From contig NW_006500279.1 in the NCBI RefSeq assembly GCF_000471905.2, positions 1 through 64,000 of the forward strand: 64,000 nt of DNA, given 5' to 3'. The stretch is from Amborella trichopoda. Lineage: Eukaryota > Streptophyta > Magnoliopsida > Amborellales > Amborellaceae. The notes below the pieces were generated by a model. The model saw only the letters and a program-made list of their open reading frames with translations. It had not been told where the DNA came from and searched no databases. A program made the position numbers and the translations under genes. Within the stretch, counting starts at the first letter, position 1. Each line of letters opens with the position of its first letter. This document shows, in pieces, positions 15,701-30,900 of this stretch.

Positions 15701-18700
15701 TTTTTTTTTACCTAATTTTATTTTTCATTCCCAAAAACACCTCAACGATTTGTTTACAAAACAGAAAAACCTTGTTTTATTTTAATTTCCAAAAAGGTAT
15801 TGAATTTCTTTTTTTACTCAAAAACTATGTCATTATATTTTTCTTTACCTGATGTTATTTTTTATTCCCCAAAATTACCTCAATTATTATTTTTTTTTAC
15901 CAAAAAATACCTCACATTATTTTTCTTTATCTCGTTTTATTCTTTATTACCAAATAATTCCTATATTTATTTGTAAACGAAAAATAACTATGTTTATTCT
16001 GTTTTGCCAAACGTAACTCAATTTATTTATTTTGGAAAAAAGCACCTCAAGTTATTTTTCTTTACCTCATTTTTATTTTTCATTACAAAAAATTTCTGTA
16101 TATTATTTTTAAAAATAAAAATACTTCAGTTTATTGTTAATTACAAAAAAGTAGCACAAATTAATATTTACCAAAAAAACACCTCACATTATTTTTCCTT
16201 ACGTCATTTTATTTTTTATTACTGAAACGCGCCTCGATTTATTTTTTTACAAAAAGTACATCAAATTAATTTTCTTTGCCTCATTTTACTTTTTGAAACC
16301 AAAAAATATCTCAACCTATTTTTCTTTACCTCATCTTTTTTTTCGGTCACCAAGAAGTATTTCAGTTTATTTTAATTACCATAGAGTACTTCAATTTATC
16401 TTTTTTACCTGAACACACCTCGGTTTATTTTAATTACCGAAGAGCGCCTAGGATTATCATTTTTATCCAAATAAATACCTCAAGTTGCTTTTCTTTACCA
16501 TATTTAATTATTACTTTTACTGAAAAGTAGCTCAATTTATTTTTAAAACGAAAAAGATCTCAGCTTATTTTGATTTCAAAAATTTACCTCAATTTATTAT
16601 TTGACCAAGAATTATTTTTCTTTATCTCATTTTATTCTTTTTTACCAAATAATTCCTCAATTTATTTGCAAACGAAAAATACCTCAGTTTATTCATATTT
16701 GCCAAAAGCACCTCAATTTATTTATTTTAGAAAAAGGCTCCAAATAATTAATTTTCTTTACCTCATTTTCTTTTTTATTGAAAAAAAGTATCTCAATCTA
16801 TTATTCAAATGAAAAATACCTCATTTTCTTGTTAGTTTACAAAAAAGTATCTCAAATAATTTTTTATCAAAAAATACCGCAAATTATTTTTTCTTTCCTC
16901 GTTTTATTTTTTTATTACAAATAAGAGCATACCAATTTATTTTTTTCACAACAAATACTTCAAATTATTTATATTTTTTTTTACCTCATTTTATTTTCTG
17001 TTCCAGAAAAAAATGCCCTGATTTTTATTTTATCAAAAAAATTGCTTCAAATTATTTTCCCTTACATCATCTTATTTTTTATTACCTAAAAGTAGCCCAT
17101 TTCAATTTTATATAAAAAATAACTGAGTTTTTTTTTTAACTACCAAAGGTTACCTTAATTTATTTTCTTTACAAAAAATCTGCAAATGATTTTTCTTTAC
17201 CTGATTTTTGTTTTTATTACCAGAAAGTACATCTTTTTATTCTTTTAACAAAAAAGTAGGCCAAATTAGTTTTATTTTTTATTTGCGAAAAGTTCATCGA
17301 TTTATTTTTTTCCTCAAAAATACCTCATTATATTTTTCTTTACCTGGCATTATTTTTTCTTTCACATAAGTACCTCAAATTATTTTTTTTTGTGTCGTTT
17401 TATTATGTATTTCCAAATAATTCCTCAATTTATTTTTCAAACGAAAAATACCTCAGTTTATTCTAATTTGCAAAGAGTACCAATATTTATTTCTTTAGCG
17501 AAAAAAACCTCAGTTTATTTATCCATACCTAATTGTTTTTTATTTTCAAAAACAACCTTAATTTTTTTTTTTAATGGAATAATCCCACAAATTAGTTTTC
17601 TAGACCTCAATTTATTTTTCTAACGAAAAATACCCGAGTTATTGTCAATCATAAAAAAGTAGCTCAATTTATTTTTTTTTACCAAAAAGTACCTCACATT
17701 ATATTTCCTTACGGCATTTTTTTTTTTTTTTTACCGAAACGCACCTCAAATTACTATTCTTTACCATATTATAACTTTTATTTTTATCGAAAAGTAGCTC
17801 AATTTATTTTTTAAAAGGAAACTATCTTAGTTTATTTTAATTTCCAAAATTTACCTCAATTTATTATTTGACCATGAAAATACCTTAAATTATTTTTCGC
17901 TACCCCAGTTTTCTTTTCATTATCAAAAGGCATATCAATTTTTTTTATTAACAAATAATACATCAAAATAATTACTTTTTTACCTAATATTATTTTTCAT
18001 TCGCAAAAACACCTCAACCGATTTGTTTACAAAACAGAAAAACCTCGATTTATTTTAATTTCGAAAAAGTTAGTGAATTTCTTTTTTTACTCAAAAACTA
18101 CGTCATTATATTTTTCTTTACCTGATGTTATTTTTTATTCCCCAAAATTACCTCAATTATTATTATTTTTTACCAAAAAATGCCTCACATTATTTTTCGT
18201 TATCTCATTTTATTCTTTATTACCAAATAATTCCTGAATTTATTTGTAAACGAAAAATAACTCAGTTTATTCTGATTTGCCAAACGTACCTCAATTTATT
18301 TATTTTCGCAAAAAGCGCCTCAAGTTATTTTTTCTTTACCTCATTTTTTTTTTTTATTACGAAAACGTTCCTCATTTTATTTTTCAAAATAAAAATACCT
18401 TAGTTTATTGTTAATTACAAAAAAGTAGCACAAATTAGTATTTACCAAAAAAACACCTCACATTATTTTTCCTTACGTCATTTTATTTTTAATTACTGAA
18501 ACGCGCCTCGATTTATTTTTTTACAAAAAAGTACATCAAATTATTTTTTTTTGCCTAATTTTATTTTTCGAAACCAAAAAAATATCTCAAACTATTTTTC
18601 TTTACCTCATCTTTTTTTTTCGGTCACCAATAAGTACCTCAGTTTATTTTAATTACCGTAGAGTACCTCAATTTATCTTTTTTACCTGAACACACCTCGT

Positions 18701-21700
18701 TTTATTTTAATTACCGAAGAGCGCCTCGGACAATTATTTTTAACAAAAGAAATAATACCTCAAGTTGCTTTTCTTTACCATATTTAATTATTACTTTTAC
18801 TGAAAAATAGCTCAATTTTTTTTTAAAACGAAAAAGATCTCGGTTTATTTTAATTTCAAAAATTTACCTCAATTTATTATTTGACCAAGAAAATACCTCA
18901 AATGATTTTTCTTTATCTCATTTTATTCTTTTTTCCCAAAATATTCCTCAATTTATTTGCAAACGAAAAATACCTCAGTTTATTCATATTTGCCAAAAGC
19001 ACCTCAATTTATTTATTTTAGAAAAAGGCATCAGATAATGAATTTTCTTTACCTCATTTTTTGTTTTATTGAAAAAAAGTATCTCAATCTATTATTCAGA
19101 TGAAAAATACCTCAGTTTCTTTTTTGTTTACAAAAAAGTATCTCAATTAATGTTTTATCAAAAAATGCCGCAAATTATTTTTCCTTTCCTCGTTTTATTT
19201 TTTTACTACAAATAAGAGCATACGAATTTATTTTTTTTCACAACAAATACATCAAATTATTTTTATTTTTCTTTACGTCATTTTATTTTCTGTTCGAGAA
19301 AAAAATACCCTGATTTTTATTTTATCAAAAAAAATGCTTCAAATTATTTTCCCTTACATCATCTTATTTTTTATTACCGAAAAGCAGCCCATTTCAATTT
19401 TATATAAAAAATAACTGAGTTTTTGTTTTAATTACCAAAGGGTACCTTAATTTATTTTCTTTACAAAAAATCTGCAAATGATTTTTCTTTACCTGATTTT
19501 TGTTTTTATTACCAGAAAGTACATCTTTTTATTCTTTCAACAAAAAAATAGCCCAAATTCGTTTTATTTTTTATTTGCGAAAAGTTCATCGATTTATTTT
19601 TTTCTGCAAAAATACCTCATTATATTTTTCTTTACCTGACATTATTTTTCCTTTCACATAAGCACCTCAAATTATTATTTTTTTGTGTCACTTTATTATG
19701 TATTTCCAAATAATTCCTCAATTTATTTTTCAAACGAAAATAACCTCAGTTTATTCTAATTTGCAAAGAGTACCACAATTTATTTCTTTAGCGAAAAAAA
19801 CCTCAGTTTATTTATCCATACCTAATTGTTTTTTTATTTTCAAAAACAACCTTAATTTTTTTTTTTAATGGGATAATCCCACAAATTAGTTTTCTAGACC
19901 TCAATTTTTTTTTTATTACAAAAAAGTACCTCAATTTATTTTTCTAACGAAAAATACCCGAGTTATTGTCAATCACAAAAAAGTAGCTCAATTTATTTTT
20001 TTTTACCAAAAAGTACCTCACATTATTTTTTCTTACGGCATTTTTTTTTTTATTTTTGACCGAAACGCACCTCAAATTACTTTTCTTTACCATATTTTAA
20101 CTTTTATTTTTATCGAAAAGTAGCTCAATTTATTTTTTAAAAGGAAACTATCTTAGTTTATTTTAATTATTTGACCAAGAAAACACCTCAAATGATTTTT
20201 CTTTATCTCATTTTATTCTTTTTTCCCAAAAAATTTTTCAATTTATTTGCAAACGAAAAATACCTCAGTTTATTTTGATTTGCCAAAAGCACCTCAATTT
20301 ATTTATTTTAGAAAAAGGCATCAGAGAATAAATTTTCTTTACCTCATTTTCTGTTTTATTGAAAAAAAGTATCTCAATCTATTATTCAGATGAAAAATAC
20401 CTCAGTTTCTTTTTTGTTTACAAAAAAGTATCTCAATTAATGTTTTATCAAAAAATGCCGCAAATTATTTTTCCTTTCCTCGTTTTATTTTTTTATTACA
20501 AATAAGAGCATACCAATTTATTTTTTTTCTATACAAATACATCAAATTATTTTTATTTTTCTTTACCTCATTTTATTTTCTGTTCCAGAAAAAGATACCC
20601 TGATTTTTATTTTATCAAAAAAAATGCTTCAAATTATTTTCCCTTACATCATCTTATTTTTTATTACCTAAAAGCAGCCCATTTCAATTTTATATAAAAA
20701 ATAACTGAGTTTTTTTTTTAATTACCAAAGGGTACCTTAATTTATTTTCTTTACAAAAAATCTGCAAATGATTTTTCTTTACCTGATTTTTGTTTTTATT
20801 ACCAGAAAGCACATCTTTTTATTCTTTCAACAAAAAGATAGCCCAAATTAGTTTTATTTTTTATTTGCGAAAAGTTCATCAATTTATTATTTTTTGCAAA
20901 AATACCTCATTATATTTTTCTTTTCCTGGCATTATTTTTCCTTTCACATAAGTACCTCAAATTATTTTTTTTTTGTGTCATTTTATTATGTATTTCCAAA
21001 TAATTCCTCAATTTATTTTTCAAACGAAAAATACCTCAGTTTATTCTAATTTGCAAAGAGTACCACAATTTATTTCTTTAGCGAAAAAAACCTCAATTTA
21101 TTTATCCATACCTAATTGTTTTTTTATTTTCAAAAACAACCTTAATTTTTTTTTTAATGGAATAATCCCACAAATTAGTTTTCTAGACCTCAGTTTATTT
21201 TTTATTACAAAAAAGTACCTCAATTTATTTTTCTAACGAAAAATACCCGAGTTATTGTCAACCATCAAAAAGTAGCTCAATTTATTTTTTTTTACCAAAA
21301 AGTACCTCACATTATTTTTCCTTACGGCATTTTTTTTTTTTTTTTACCGAAACGCACCTCAAATTACTATTCTTTACCATATTTTAACTTTTATTTTTGT
21401 AGAAAAGTAGCTCAATTTATTTTTTAAAAGGAAACTATCTTAGTTTATTTTAATTTCCAAAATTTACCTCAATTTATTATTTGACCATGAAAATATCTTA
21501 AATTATTTTTCGTTACCCCAGTTTTTTTTTTCATTATCAAAAGGCACATCAATTTTTTTTATTAACAAATAATACATCAAAATAACTATTTTTTTACCTA
21601 ATTTTATTTTTCATTCGCAAAAACACCTCAACTGATTGGTTTACAAAGCAGAAAAACCTCGATTTATTTTAATTTCGAAAAAGTTAGTGAATTTCTTTTT

Positions 21701-24700
21701 TTACTCAAAAACTACGTCATTATATTTTTCTTTACCTGATGTTATTTTTTATTCCCCAAAATTACCTAAATTATTATTATTTTTTACCAAAAAATACCTC
21801 ACATTATTTTTCTTTATCTCATTTTATTCTTTATTACCAAATAATTCCTGAATTTATTTGTAAACGAAAAATAACTCAGTTTATTCTGATTTGCCAAACG
21901 TACCTCAATTTATTTATTTTCGCAAAAAGCGCCTCAAGTTATTTTTTCTTTACCTCATTTTTTTTTTTTATTACGAAAACGTTCCTCATTTTATTTTTCA
22001 AAATAAAAATACCTTAGTTTATTGTTAATTACAAAAAAGTAGCACAAATTAGTATTTACCAAAAAAACACCTCACATTATTTTTCCTTACGTCATTTTAT
22101 TTTTAATTACTGAAACGCGCCTCGATTAATTTTTTTACAAAAAAGTACATCAAATTATTTTTCTTTGCCTCATTTTATTTTTCGAAACCAAAAAAATATC
22201 TCAAACTATTTTTCTTTACCTCATCTTTTTTTTTCGGTCACCAATAAGTTCCTCAGTTTATTTTAATTACCGTAGAGTACCTCAATTTATCTTTTTTACC
22301 TGAACACACCTCGGTCTATTTTAATTACCGAAGAGCGCCTCGGACAGTTATTTTTAACCAAAGAAATAATACCTCAAGTTGCTTTTCTTTACCATATTTA
22401 ATTATTACTTTTACTGAAAAGTAGCTCAATTTCTTTTTAAAACGAAAAAGATCTCGGTTTATTTTAATTTCAAAAATTTACCTCAATTTATTATTTGACC
22501 AAGAAAACACCTCAAATGATTTTTCTTTATCTCATTTTATTCTTTTTTCCCAAAAAATTCCTCAATTTATTTGCAAACGAAAAATACCTCAGTTTATTCT
22601 GATTTGCCAAAAGCATCTCAATTTATTTATTTTCGAAAAAGGCATCAGATAATGAATTTTCTTTACCTCATTTTCTGTTTTATTGAAAAAAAGTATCTCA
22701 ATCTATTATTCAGATGAAAAATACCTCAGTTTCTTTTTTGTTTACAAAAAAGTATCTCAATTAATGTTTTATCAAAAAATGCCGCAAATTATTTTTCCTT
22801 TCCTTGTTTTATTTTTTTATTACAAATAAGAGCATACCAATTTATTTTTTTTCTATACAAATACATCAAATTATTTTTATTTTTCTTTACCTCATTTTAT
22901 TTTCTGTTTCAGAAAAAGATACCCTGATTTTTACTTTATCAAAAAAAATGCTTAAAATTATTTTCCCTTACATCATCTTATTTTTTATTACCTAAAAGCA
23001 GCCCATTTCAATTTTATATAAAAAATAACTGAGTTTTTTTTTTAATTACCAAAGGGTACCTTAATTTATTTTCTTTACAAAAAATCTGCAAATGATTTTT
23101 CTTTACCTGATTTTTATTTTTATTACCAGAAAGTACATCTTTTTATTCTTTCAACAAGAAGATCGCCCAAATTAGTTTTATTTTTTATTTGCGAAAAGTT
23201 CATCGATTTATTTTTTTCTGCAAAAATACCTCATTATATTTTTCTTTACCTGGCATTATTTTTCCTTTCACATAAGTACCTCAAATTGTTTTTTTTTTGT
23301 GTCATTTTATTATCTATTTCCAAATAATTCCTCAATTTATTTTTCAAATGAAAAATACCTCAGTTTATTCTAATTTGCAAAGAGTACCACAATTTATTTC
23401 TTTAGCGAAAAAAACCTCAGTTTATTTATCCATACCTAATTGTTTTTTTATTTTCAAAAACAACCTTAATTTTTTTTTTTTAATGGAATAATCCCACAAA
23501 TTAGTTTTCTAGACCTCAATTTATTTTTTATTACAAAAAAGTACCTCAATTTATTTCTCTAACGAAAAATACTCGAGTTATTTGTCAATCATCAAAAAGT
23601 AGCTCAATTTTTTTTTTTTTACCAAAAAGTACCTCACATTATTTTTCCTTACGGCATTTTTTTTTTTTTTTACCGAAACGCACCTCAAATTACTATTCTT
23701 TACCATATTTTAACTTTTATTTTTATCGAAAAGTAGCTCAATTTATTTTTTAAAAGGAAACTATCTTAGTTTATTTTAATTTCCAAAATTTACCTCAATT
23801 TATTATTTGACCAAGAAAATACCTCAAATTATTTTTCCTTACCCCAGTTTATTTTTCATTATCAAAAGGCACATCAATTTTTTTTATTAACAAATAATAC
23901 ATCAAAATAAATTTATTTTTTACCTAACTTTATTTTTCATTCCCAAAAACACCTCAACCGATTTGTTTACAAAACAGAAAAACCTCGATTTATTTTAATT
24001 TCCAAAAAGTTACTGAGTTTCCTTTTTTACTCCAAAACTACGTCATTATATTTTTCTTTACCTGATGTTATTTTTTATTCCCCAAAATTACCTCAATTAT
24101 TATTATTTTTTATCAAAAAATACCTCACATTATTTTTCTTTATCTCATTTTATTCTTTATTTCCAAATAATTCCTCAATTTATTTGTAAACAAAAAATAA
24201 CTCAGTTTATTCTAGTTTGCCAAACGTACCTCAATTTATTTATTTTCGCAAAAAGCGCCTCAAGTTATTTTTTCTTTACCTCATTTTTATTTTTTATTAC
24301 AAAAACGTTCCTCGATTTATTTTTCAAAATAAAAATACCTTAGTTTATTGTTAATTACAAAAAAGTAGCACAAATTAGTATTTACCAAAAAAACACCTCA
24401 CATTATTTTTCCTTACGTCATTTTATTTTTTATTACTGAAACGCGCCTCGATTTATTAATTTACAAAAAAGTACCTCAAATTATTTTTCTTTGCCTCATT
24501 TTATTTTTCCAAACCAAAAAAATATCTCAAACTATTTTTCTTTACCTCATCTTTTTTTTTCGGTCACCAAGAAGTACCCCAGTTTATTTTAATTACCGTA
24601 GAGTACCTCAATTTATCTTTTTTACCTAAACACACCTCGGTTTATTTTAATTACCGAAGAGCGCCTCGGACAATTATTTTTAACAAAAGAAATAATACCT

Positions 24701-27700
24701 CAAGTTGCTTTTCTGTACCATATTTAATTATAAGTTTTACTGAAAAGTAGCTCAATTTATTTTTAAAACGAAAAAAGATCTCGGTTTATTTTAATTTCAA
24801 AAATTTACCACAATTTATTATTTGACCAAGAAAATACCTCAAATTATTTTTCTTTATCTCATTTTAATATTTTTCGCCAAATAATTCCTCAATTTATTTG
24901 CAAACGAAAAATACCTCAGTTTATTCTGATTTGCCAAAAGCACCTCAATTTATTTATTTTAGAAAAAGGCACCAAATAATTAATTTTCTTTACCTCATTT
25001 TCTGTTTTATTGAAAAAAAGTATCTCAATTTATTATTCAGATGAAAAATACCTCAGTTTCTTTTTTGTTTACAAAAAAGTATCTCAATTAATGTTTTATC
25101 AAAAAATGCCGCAAATTATTTTTTCTTTCCTCGTTTTATTTTTTTATTACAAATAAGAGTATACCAATTTATTTTTTTTCACAACAAATACATCAAATTA
25201 TTTTTATTTTTCTTTACCTCATTTTATTTTTTGTTCCTGAAAAAAATATCTTGATTTTTATTTTATCAAAAAAAATGCTTCAAATTATTTTCCCTTACAT
25301 CATCTTATTTTTTATTACCTAAAAGTAGCCCATTTCAATTTTATATAAAAAATAACTGAGTTTTTTTTTTTTAATTAGCAAAGGGTACCTTAATTTATTT
25401 TCTTTACAAAAAATCCGCAAATGACTTTTCTTTACCTGATTTTTGTTTTTATTACCAAAAAGTACATCTTTTTATTCTTTCAACAAAAAAATAGCCCAAA
25501 TTAGTTTTATTTTTTATTAGCGAAAAGTTCATGGATTTATTTTTTTCCTCAAAAATACCTCATTATATTTTTCTTTACCTCGCATTATTTTTCCTTTCAC
25601 ATAAGTACCTCAAATTATTATTTTTTTGTGTCATTTTTATTATGTATTTCCAAATAATTCGTCAATTTATTTTTCAAACGAAAAATACCTCAGTTTATTC
25701 TAATTTGCAAAGAGTACCTCAATTTATTTCTTTAGCGAAAAAAACCTCAGTTTATTTATCCATACCTAATTGTTTTTTTATTTTCAAAAACAACCTTAAT
25801 TCTTTTTTTTAATGGAATAATACAACAAATTAGTTTTCTAGACCTCAATTTATTTTTTATTACAAAAAAGTACCTCAATTTATTTTCTAACAAAAAATAC
25901 CCGAGTTATTTGTCAATCATCAAAAAGTAGCTCAATTTATTTTTTTTTACCAAAAAGTACCTCACATTATTTTTCCTTACGGAATTTTTTTTTTTTTTTA
26001 CCGAAACGCACCTCAAATTACTATTCTTTACCATATTTTAACTTTTATTTTATCGAAAAGTAGCTCAATTTATTTTTTAAAAGGAAACTATCTTAGTTTA
26101 TTTTAATTTCCAAAATTTACCTCAATTTATTATTTGACCAATAAAATACCTCAAATTATTTTTCCTTACTCCAGTTTATTTTTCATTATCAAAAGGCACA
26201 TCAATTTTTTTTATTAACAAATAATATATCAAAATAATTTTTTTTTTACCTAATTTTATTTTTCATTCCCAAAAACACCTCAACCGATTTTTTTACAAAA
26301 CAGAAATACCTTGATTTATTTTAATTTCCAAAAAGTTACTGAATTTCCTTTTTTACTCAAAAACTACGTCATTATATTTTTCTTTGCCTGATGTTATTTT
26401 TTCTTCCCCAAAATTACCTCAATTATTATTATTTTTTTCCAAATAATACCTCACATTATTTTCCTTTATCTCATTTTATTCTTTATTACCAAATAATTCT
26501 TCAATTTATTTGTAAACAAAAAATAACTCAGTTTATTCTGATTTGTCAAACGTACCTCAATTTATTTATTTTGGCAAAAATCACCTCAAGTTATTTTCCT
26601 TTACCTCATTTTTTTTTTATTACAAAAAAGTTCCTCATTTTATTTTTAAAAATTAAAATACCTTAGTTTATTGTTAATTATAAAAAAGTAGCACAAATTA
26701 GTATTTACCGAGAAAACACCTCACTTTTTTTTTCCTTACATCATTTTATTTTTTATTACTGAAATGCCCCTCGATTTATTCTTTTACAAAAAGTACATCA
26801 AGCTATTTTTCTTTGCCTCATTTTATTTTTCCAAACCAAAAAATATTTCAAACTATTTTTCTTTACCTCATCTTTTTTTTTTCGGTCACCAAGAAGTACC
26901 TCAGTTTATTTTAATTATCGTAGAGTACCTCAATTTATCTTTTTCACCTAAACACACCTCGGTTTATTTTAATTACCGAAGAGCCCCTCGGATTATTATT
27001 TTTAACCAAATAAATACCTCAAGTTTCTTTCCTTTACCATATTTAATTATTAGTTTTACTGAAAAGTAGCTCAATTTATTTTGAAAACGAAAAAGATCTC
27101 GGTTTATTTTAATTTCAAAAATTTACCTCAATTTATTATTTGACCAAGAAAATACCTCAAATTATTTTTCTTTATCTCTTTTTATCCTTTTTTGCCAGAT
27201 AATTCCTCAATTTATTTGTAAACCAAGAATGCCTCAGTTTATTCTGATTTGCCAAAAGCTCTTCAATTTATTTATTTTAGAAAAAGGCACCAAATAATTA
27301 ATTTTCTTTACCTCATTTTCTATTTTATTGAAAAAAAGTATCTCAATCTATTATTCAGATGAAAAATACCTCAGTTTCTTTTTTGTATACAAAAAAGTAT
27401 CTCAATTAATTTTTTATGAAAAAATGCCGCAAATTATTTTTTCTTTCTGCGTTTTATTTTTTTATTACATATAAGAGCATACCAATTTTTTTTTTTTTTC
27501 AACAAATACAACAAATTACTTTTATTTTTCTTTACCTCATTTTATTTTCTGTTCTAGAAAGAAATACCCTGATTTATAATTTAGCAAAAAAAATGCTTCA
27601 AATTATTTTCCATTACATTATGTTATTTTTTATTACCTAAAAGTAGCCCATTTTAATTTTATATAAAAAATAACTGAGTTTTTTTATTAATTACCAAAGG

Positions 27701-27926
27701 GTACCTCAATTTATTTTCTTTGTAAAAAATCCGCAAATGATTTTTTTTTTACCTGATTTTTGTTTTTATTACCAGAAAGTACATCTTTTTATTCTTTCAA
27801 CAAAAAAATAGCCCAAATTAGTTTTATTTTTTACTAGCGAAAAGTTCATCGATTTAATTTTTTCCTCAAAAATACCTCATTATATTTTTCTTTACCTTTC
27901 ACATAAGTACCTAAAATTATTATTTT
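12789..27926 (+). repeat. Middle sub-block of the 2.3-kb HOR
   Basis: Six units, one of them shortened, are anchored at 12789, 15090, 17390, 19683, 20973, 23297 and 25626. The dimer alternation of the left block is no longer evident. Segments at 18125 and 21739 are nearly identical over about 280 bp although one shortened unit lies between them. That suggests a local duplication of about 3.6 kb, made of one full and one shortened unit. No gene is recognised. Confidence 0.7.
19683..20972 (+). repeat. Shortened HOR copy (1290 bp)
   Basis: This anchor-to-anchor interval is 1290 bp instead of about 2310. The break is near 20,166. There, the sequence after TTTTAATT passes from the first to the second occurrence of a block ending in ATTATTTGACCA, which each full unit carries twice about 1.0 kb apart (for example near 1700 and near 2710). 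The missing length matches that distance, as expected for recombination between the two internal copies. Confidence 0.85.
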
Positions 27927-30900
27927 TTGTGTCACTATGTTATGTATTTCCAAATAATTCTTCAATTTATTTTTCAAACGAAAAATACCTCAGTTTATTC
28001 TAATTTGCAAAGAGTACCTCAATTTATTTCGTTAGCGAAAAAAACCTCAGTTTATTTATCCTTACCTAATTGTTTTTTTATTTTCAAAAACAACCTTAAT
28101 TTTTTTTTAATGGAATAATACCACAAATTAGTCTTCTAGACCTCAATTTATTTTTCTACCGAAAAATATCCGAGTTATTGTCGATCATAAAAAAGTAGCT
28201 CAATTTAGTTTTTTTACCAAAAAGTACCTGACATTATTTTTCCTTCCGGAAATTTTTTTTTTTTTACCGAAACGCACCTCAAATTACTATTCTTTACCAT
28301 ATTTTAACTTTTATTTTTATCAAAAAGTAGCTCAATTTATTTTTAAAAAGGAAACTATCTTAGTTTATTTTAATTTCCAAAATTTACCTCAATTTATTAT
28401 TTGACCAAGAAAATACCTCAAATTATTTTTTCTTACCCCAGTTTATTTTTCATTATCAAAAGGCACATCAATTTTTTTTATTAAAAAATAATACATCAAA
28501 ATTTTTTTTTTTTAACCTAATTTTATTTTTCATTCCCAAAAACACCTCAACCGATTTTTTTACAAAACAGAAATACCTCGATTTATTTTAATTTCCAAAA
28601 AGTTACTGAATTTCCTTTTTTTACTCAAAAACTACGTCATTATATTCTTCTTTACCGGATGTTATTTTTTCTTCCCCAAAATTACCTCAATTATTATTAT
28701 TTTTTACCAAAAAATACCTCACATTATTTTTCTTTATCTCATTTTATTCTTTATTACCAAATAATTCCTCAATTTATTTGTAGACGAAAAATAACTCAGT
28801 TTATTCTGATTTGCCAAACGTACCTAAATTTATTTATTTTGGCAAAAAGCACCTCAAGTTATTTTTCTTTACCTCATTTTTATTTTTTATTACAAAAATG
28901 TTCCTCATTTTATTTGTCAAAATAAAAATACCTTAGTTTATTGTTAATTACAAAAAAGTAGCACAAATTAGTATTTACCAAAAAAACACCTCACATTATT
29001 TTTCCTTACGTCATTTTATTTTTTATTACTGAAACGCGCCTCGATTTATTTTTTTACAAAAAGTACATCAAATTATTTTTCTTTGCCTCATTTTATTTTT
29101 CCAAACCAAAAAATATCTCAAACTATTTTTCTTTACCCCATCTTTTTTTTTCGGTCACCAAGAAGTACCTCAGTTTATTTTAATTACCGTAGAGTACCTC
29201 AATTTATCTTTTTTACCTAAACACACCTCGGTTTATTTTAATTACCGAAGAGCGCCTCAGATTATTATTTTTAACCAAATAAATACCTCAAGTTGCCTTT
29301 CTTTGCCATATTTAATTATTAGTTTTACTGAAAAGTAGCTCAATTTATTTTTAGAACGAAAAAGATCTCGGTTTATTTTAATTTCAAAAATTTACCTCAA
29401 TTTATTATTTGACCAAGAAAATACCTCAAATTATTTTTCTTTATCTCATTTTATTATTTTTCTACAAATAATTCCTCAATTTATTTGTGAACCAAAAATA
29501 CCTCAGTTTATTCTTATTTGCCAAAAGCTCCTCAATTTATTTATTTTAGAAAAAGGCACCAAATAATTAATTTTCTTTACCTCATTTTCTGTTTTATTGA
29601 AAAAAAGTATCTCAATCTATTATTAAGATGAAAAATACCTCAGTTTCTTTTTTGTTTACAAAAAAGTATCTCAATTAATTTTTTATCAAAAAATGCCGCA
29701 AATTATTTTTTCTTTCCTCGTTTTATTTTTTTATTACAAATAAGAACATACAATTTTGTTTTTTTTCACAACAAATACAACAAATTATTTTTATTTTTCT
29801 TTACCTCATTTTATTTTCTGTTCCAGAAAAAAATACCCTGATTTATAATTTATCAAAAAAAAATGCTTCAAATTATTTTCCCTTACATCATCTTATTTTT
29901 TATTACCTAAAAGTAGCCCATTTTAATTTTATATAAAAAATAACTGAGTTTTTCTTTTAATTACCAAAGGGTACCTCAATTTATTTTCTTTACAAAAAAA
30001 TCCGCAAATGATTTTTCTTTACCTGATTTTTGTTTTTATTACCAGAAAGTACATCTTTTTATTCTTTCAACAAAGAAATTAGCCCAAATTAGTTTTATTT
30101 TTTACTAGCGAAAAGTTCATCGATTTATTTTTTTCCTCAAAAATACCTCATTATATTTTTCTTTACCTTTCACATAAGTACCTCAAATTATTATTTTTTG
30201 TGTCACTTTGTTATGTATTTCCAAATAATTCTTCAATTTATTTTTCAAACGAAAAATACCTCAGTTTATTCTAATTTGCAAAGAGTACCTCAATTTATTT
30301 CGTTAGCAAAAAAAAACCTGAGTTTATTTATCTTTACCTAACCTTAATTTTTTTTTTTAATGGAATAATACCACAAATTAGTTTTCTTGACCTCAATTTA
30401 TTTTTTATTACAAAAACGTACCTCAATTTATTTTTCTAACGAAAAATATCCGAGTTATTGTCAATCATCAAAAAGTAGCTCAATTTATTTTTTTTACCAA
30501 AAAGTACCTCACATTATTTTTCCTTACGGAATTTTTTTTTTTTTTTACCGAAACGCACCTCAAATTACTATTCTTTACCATATTTTAACTTTTATTTTTA
30601 TCGAAAAGTAGCTCAATTTATTTTTTAAAAGGAAACTATCTTAGTTTATTTTAATTTTCAAAATTTACCTCAATTTATTATTTGACCAAGAAAATACCTC
30701 AAATTATTTTTCCTTACCTCAGTTTATTTTTCATTATCAAAAGGGCACATCAATTTTTTTTATTAACAAATAATACATCAAAATAAATTTTTTTTTTACC
30801 TAATTCTATTTTGCATTCCCAAAAACACCTCAACCGATTTGTTTACAAAACAGAAATACCTAGATTTATTTTAATTTCCAAAAAGTTACTGAATTTCCTT

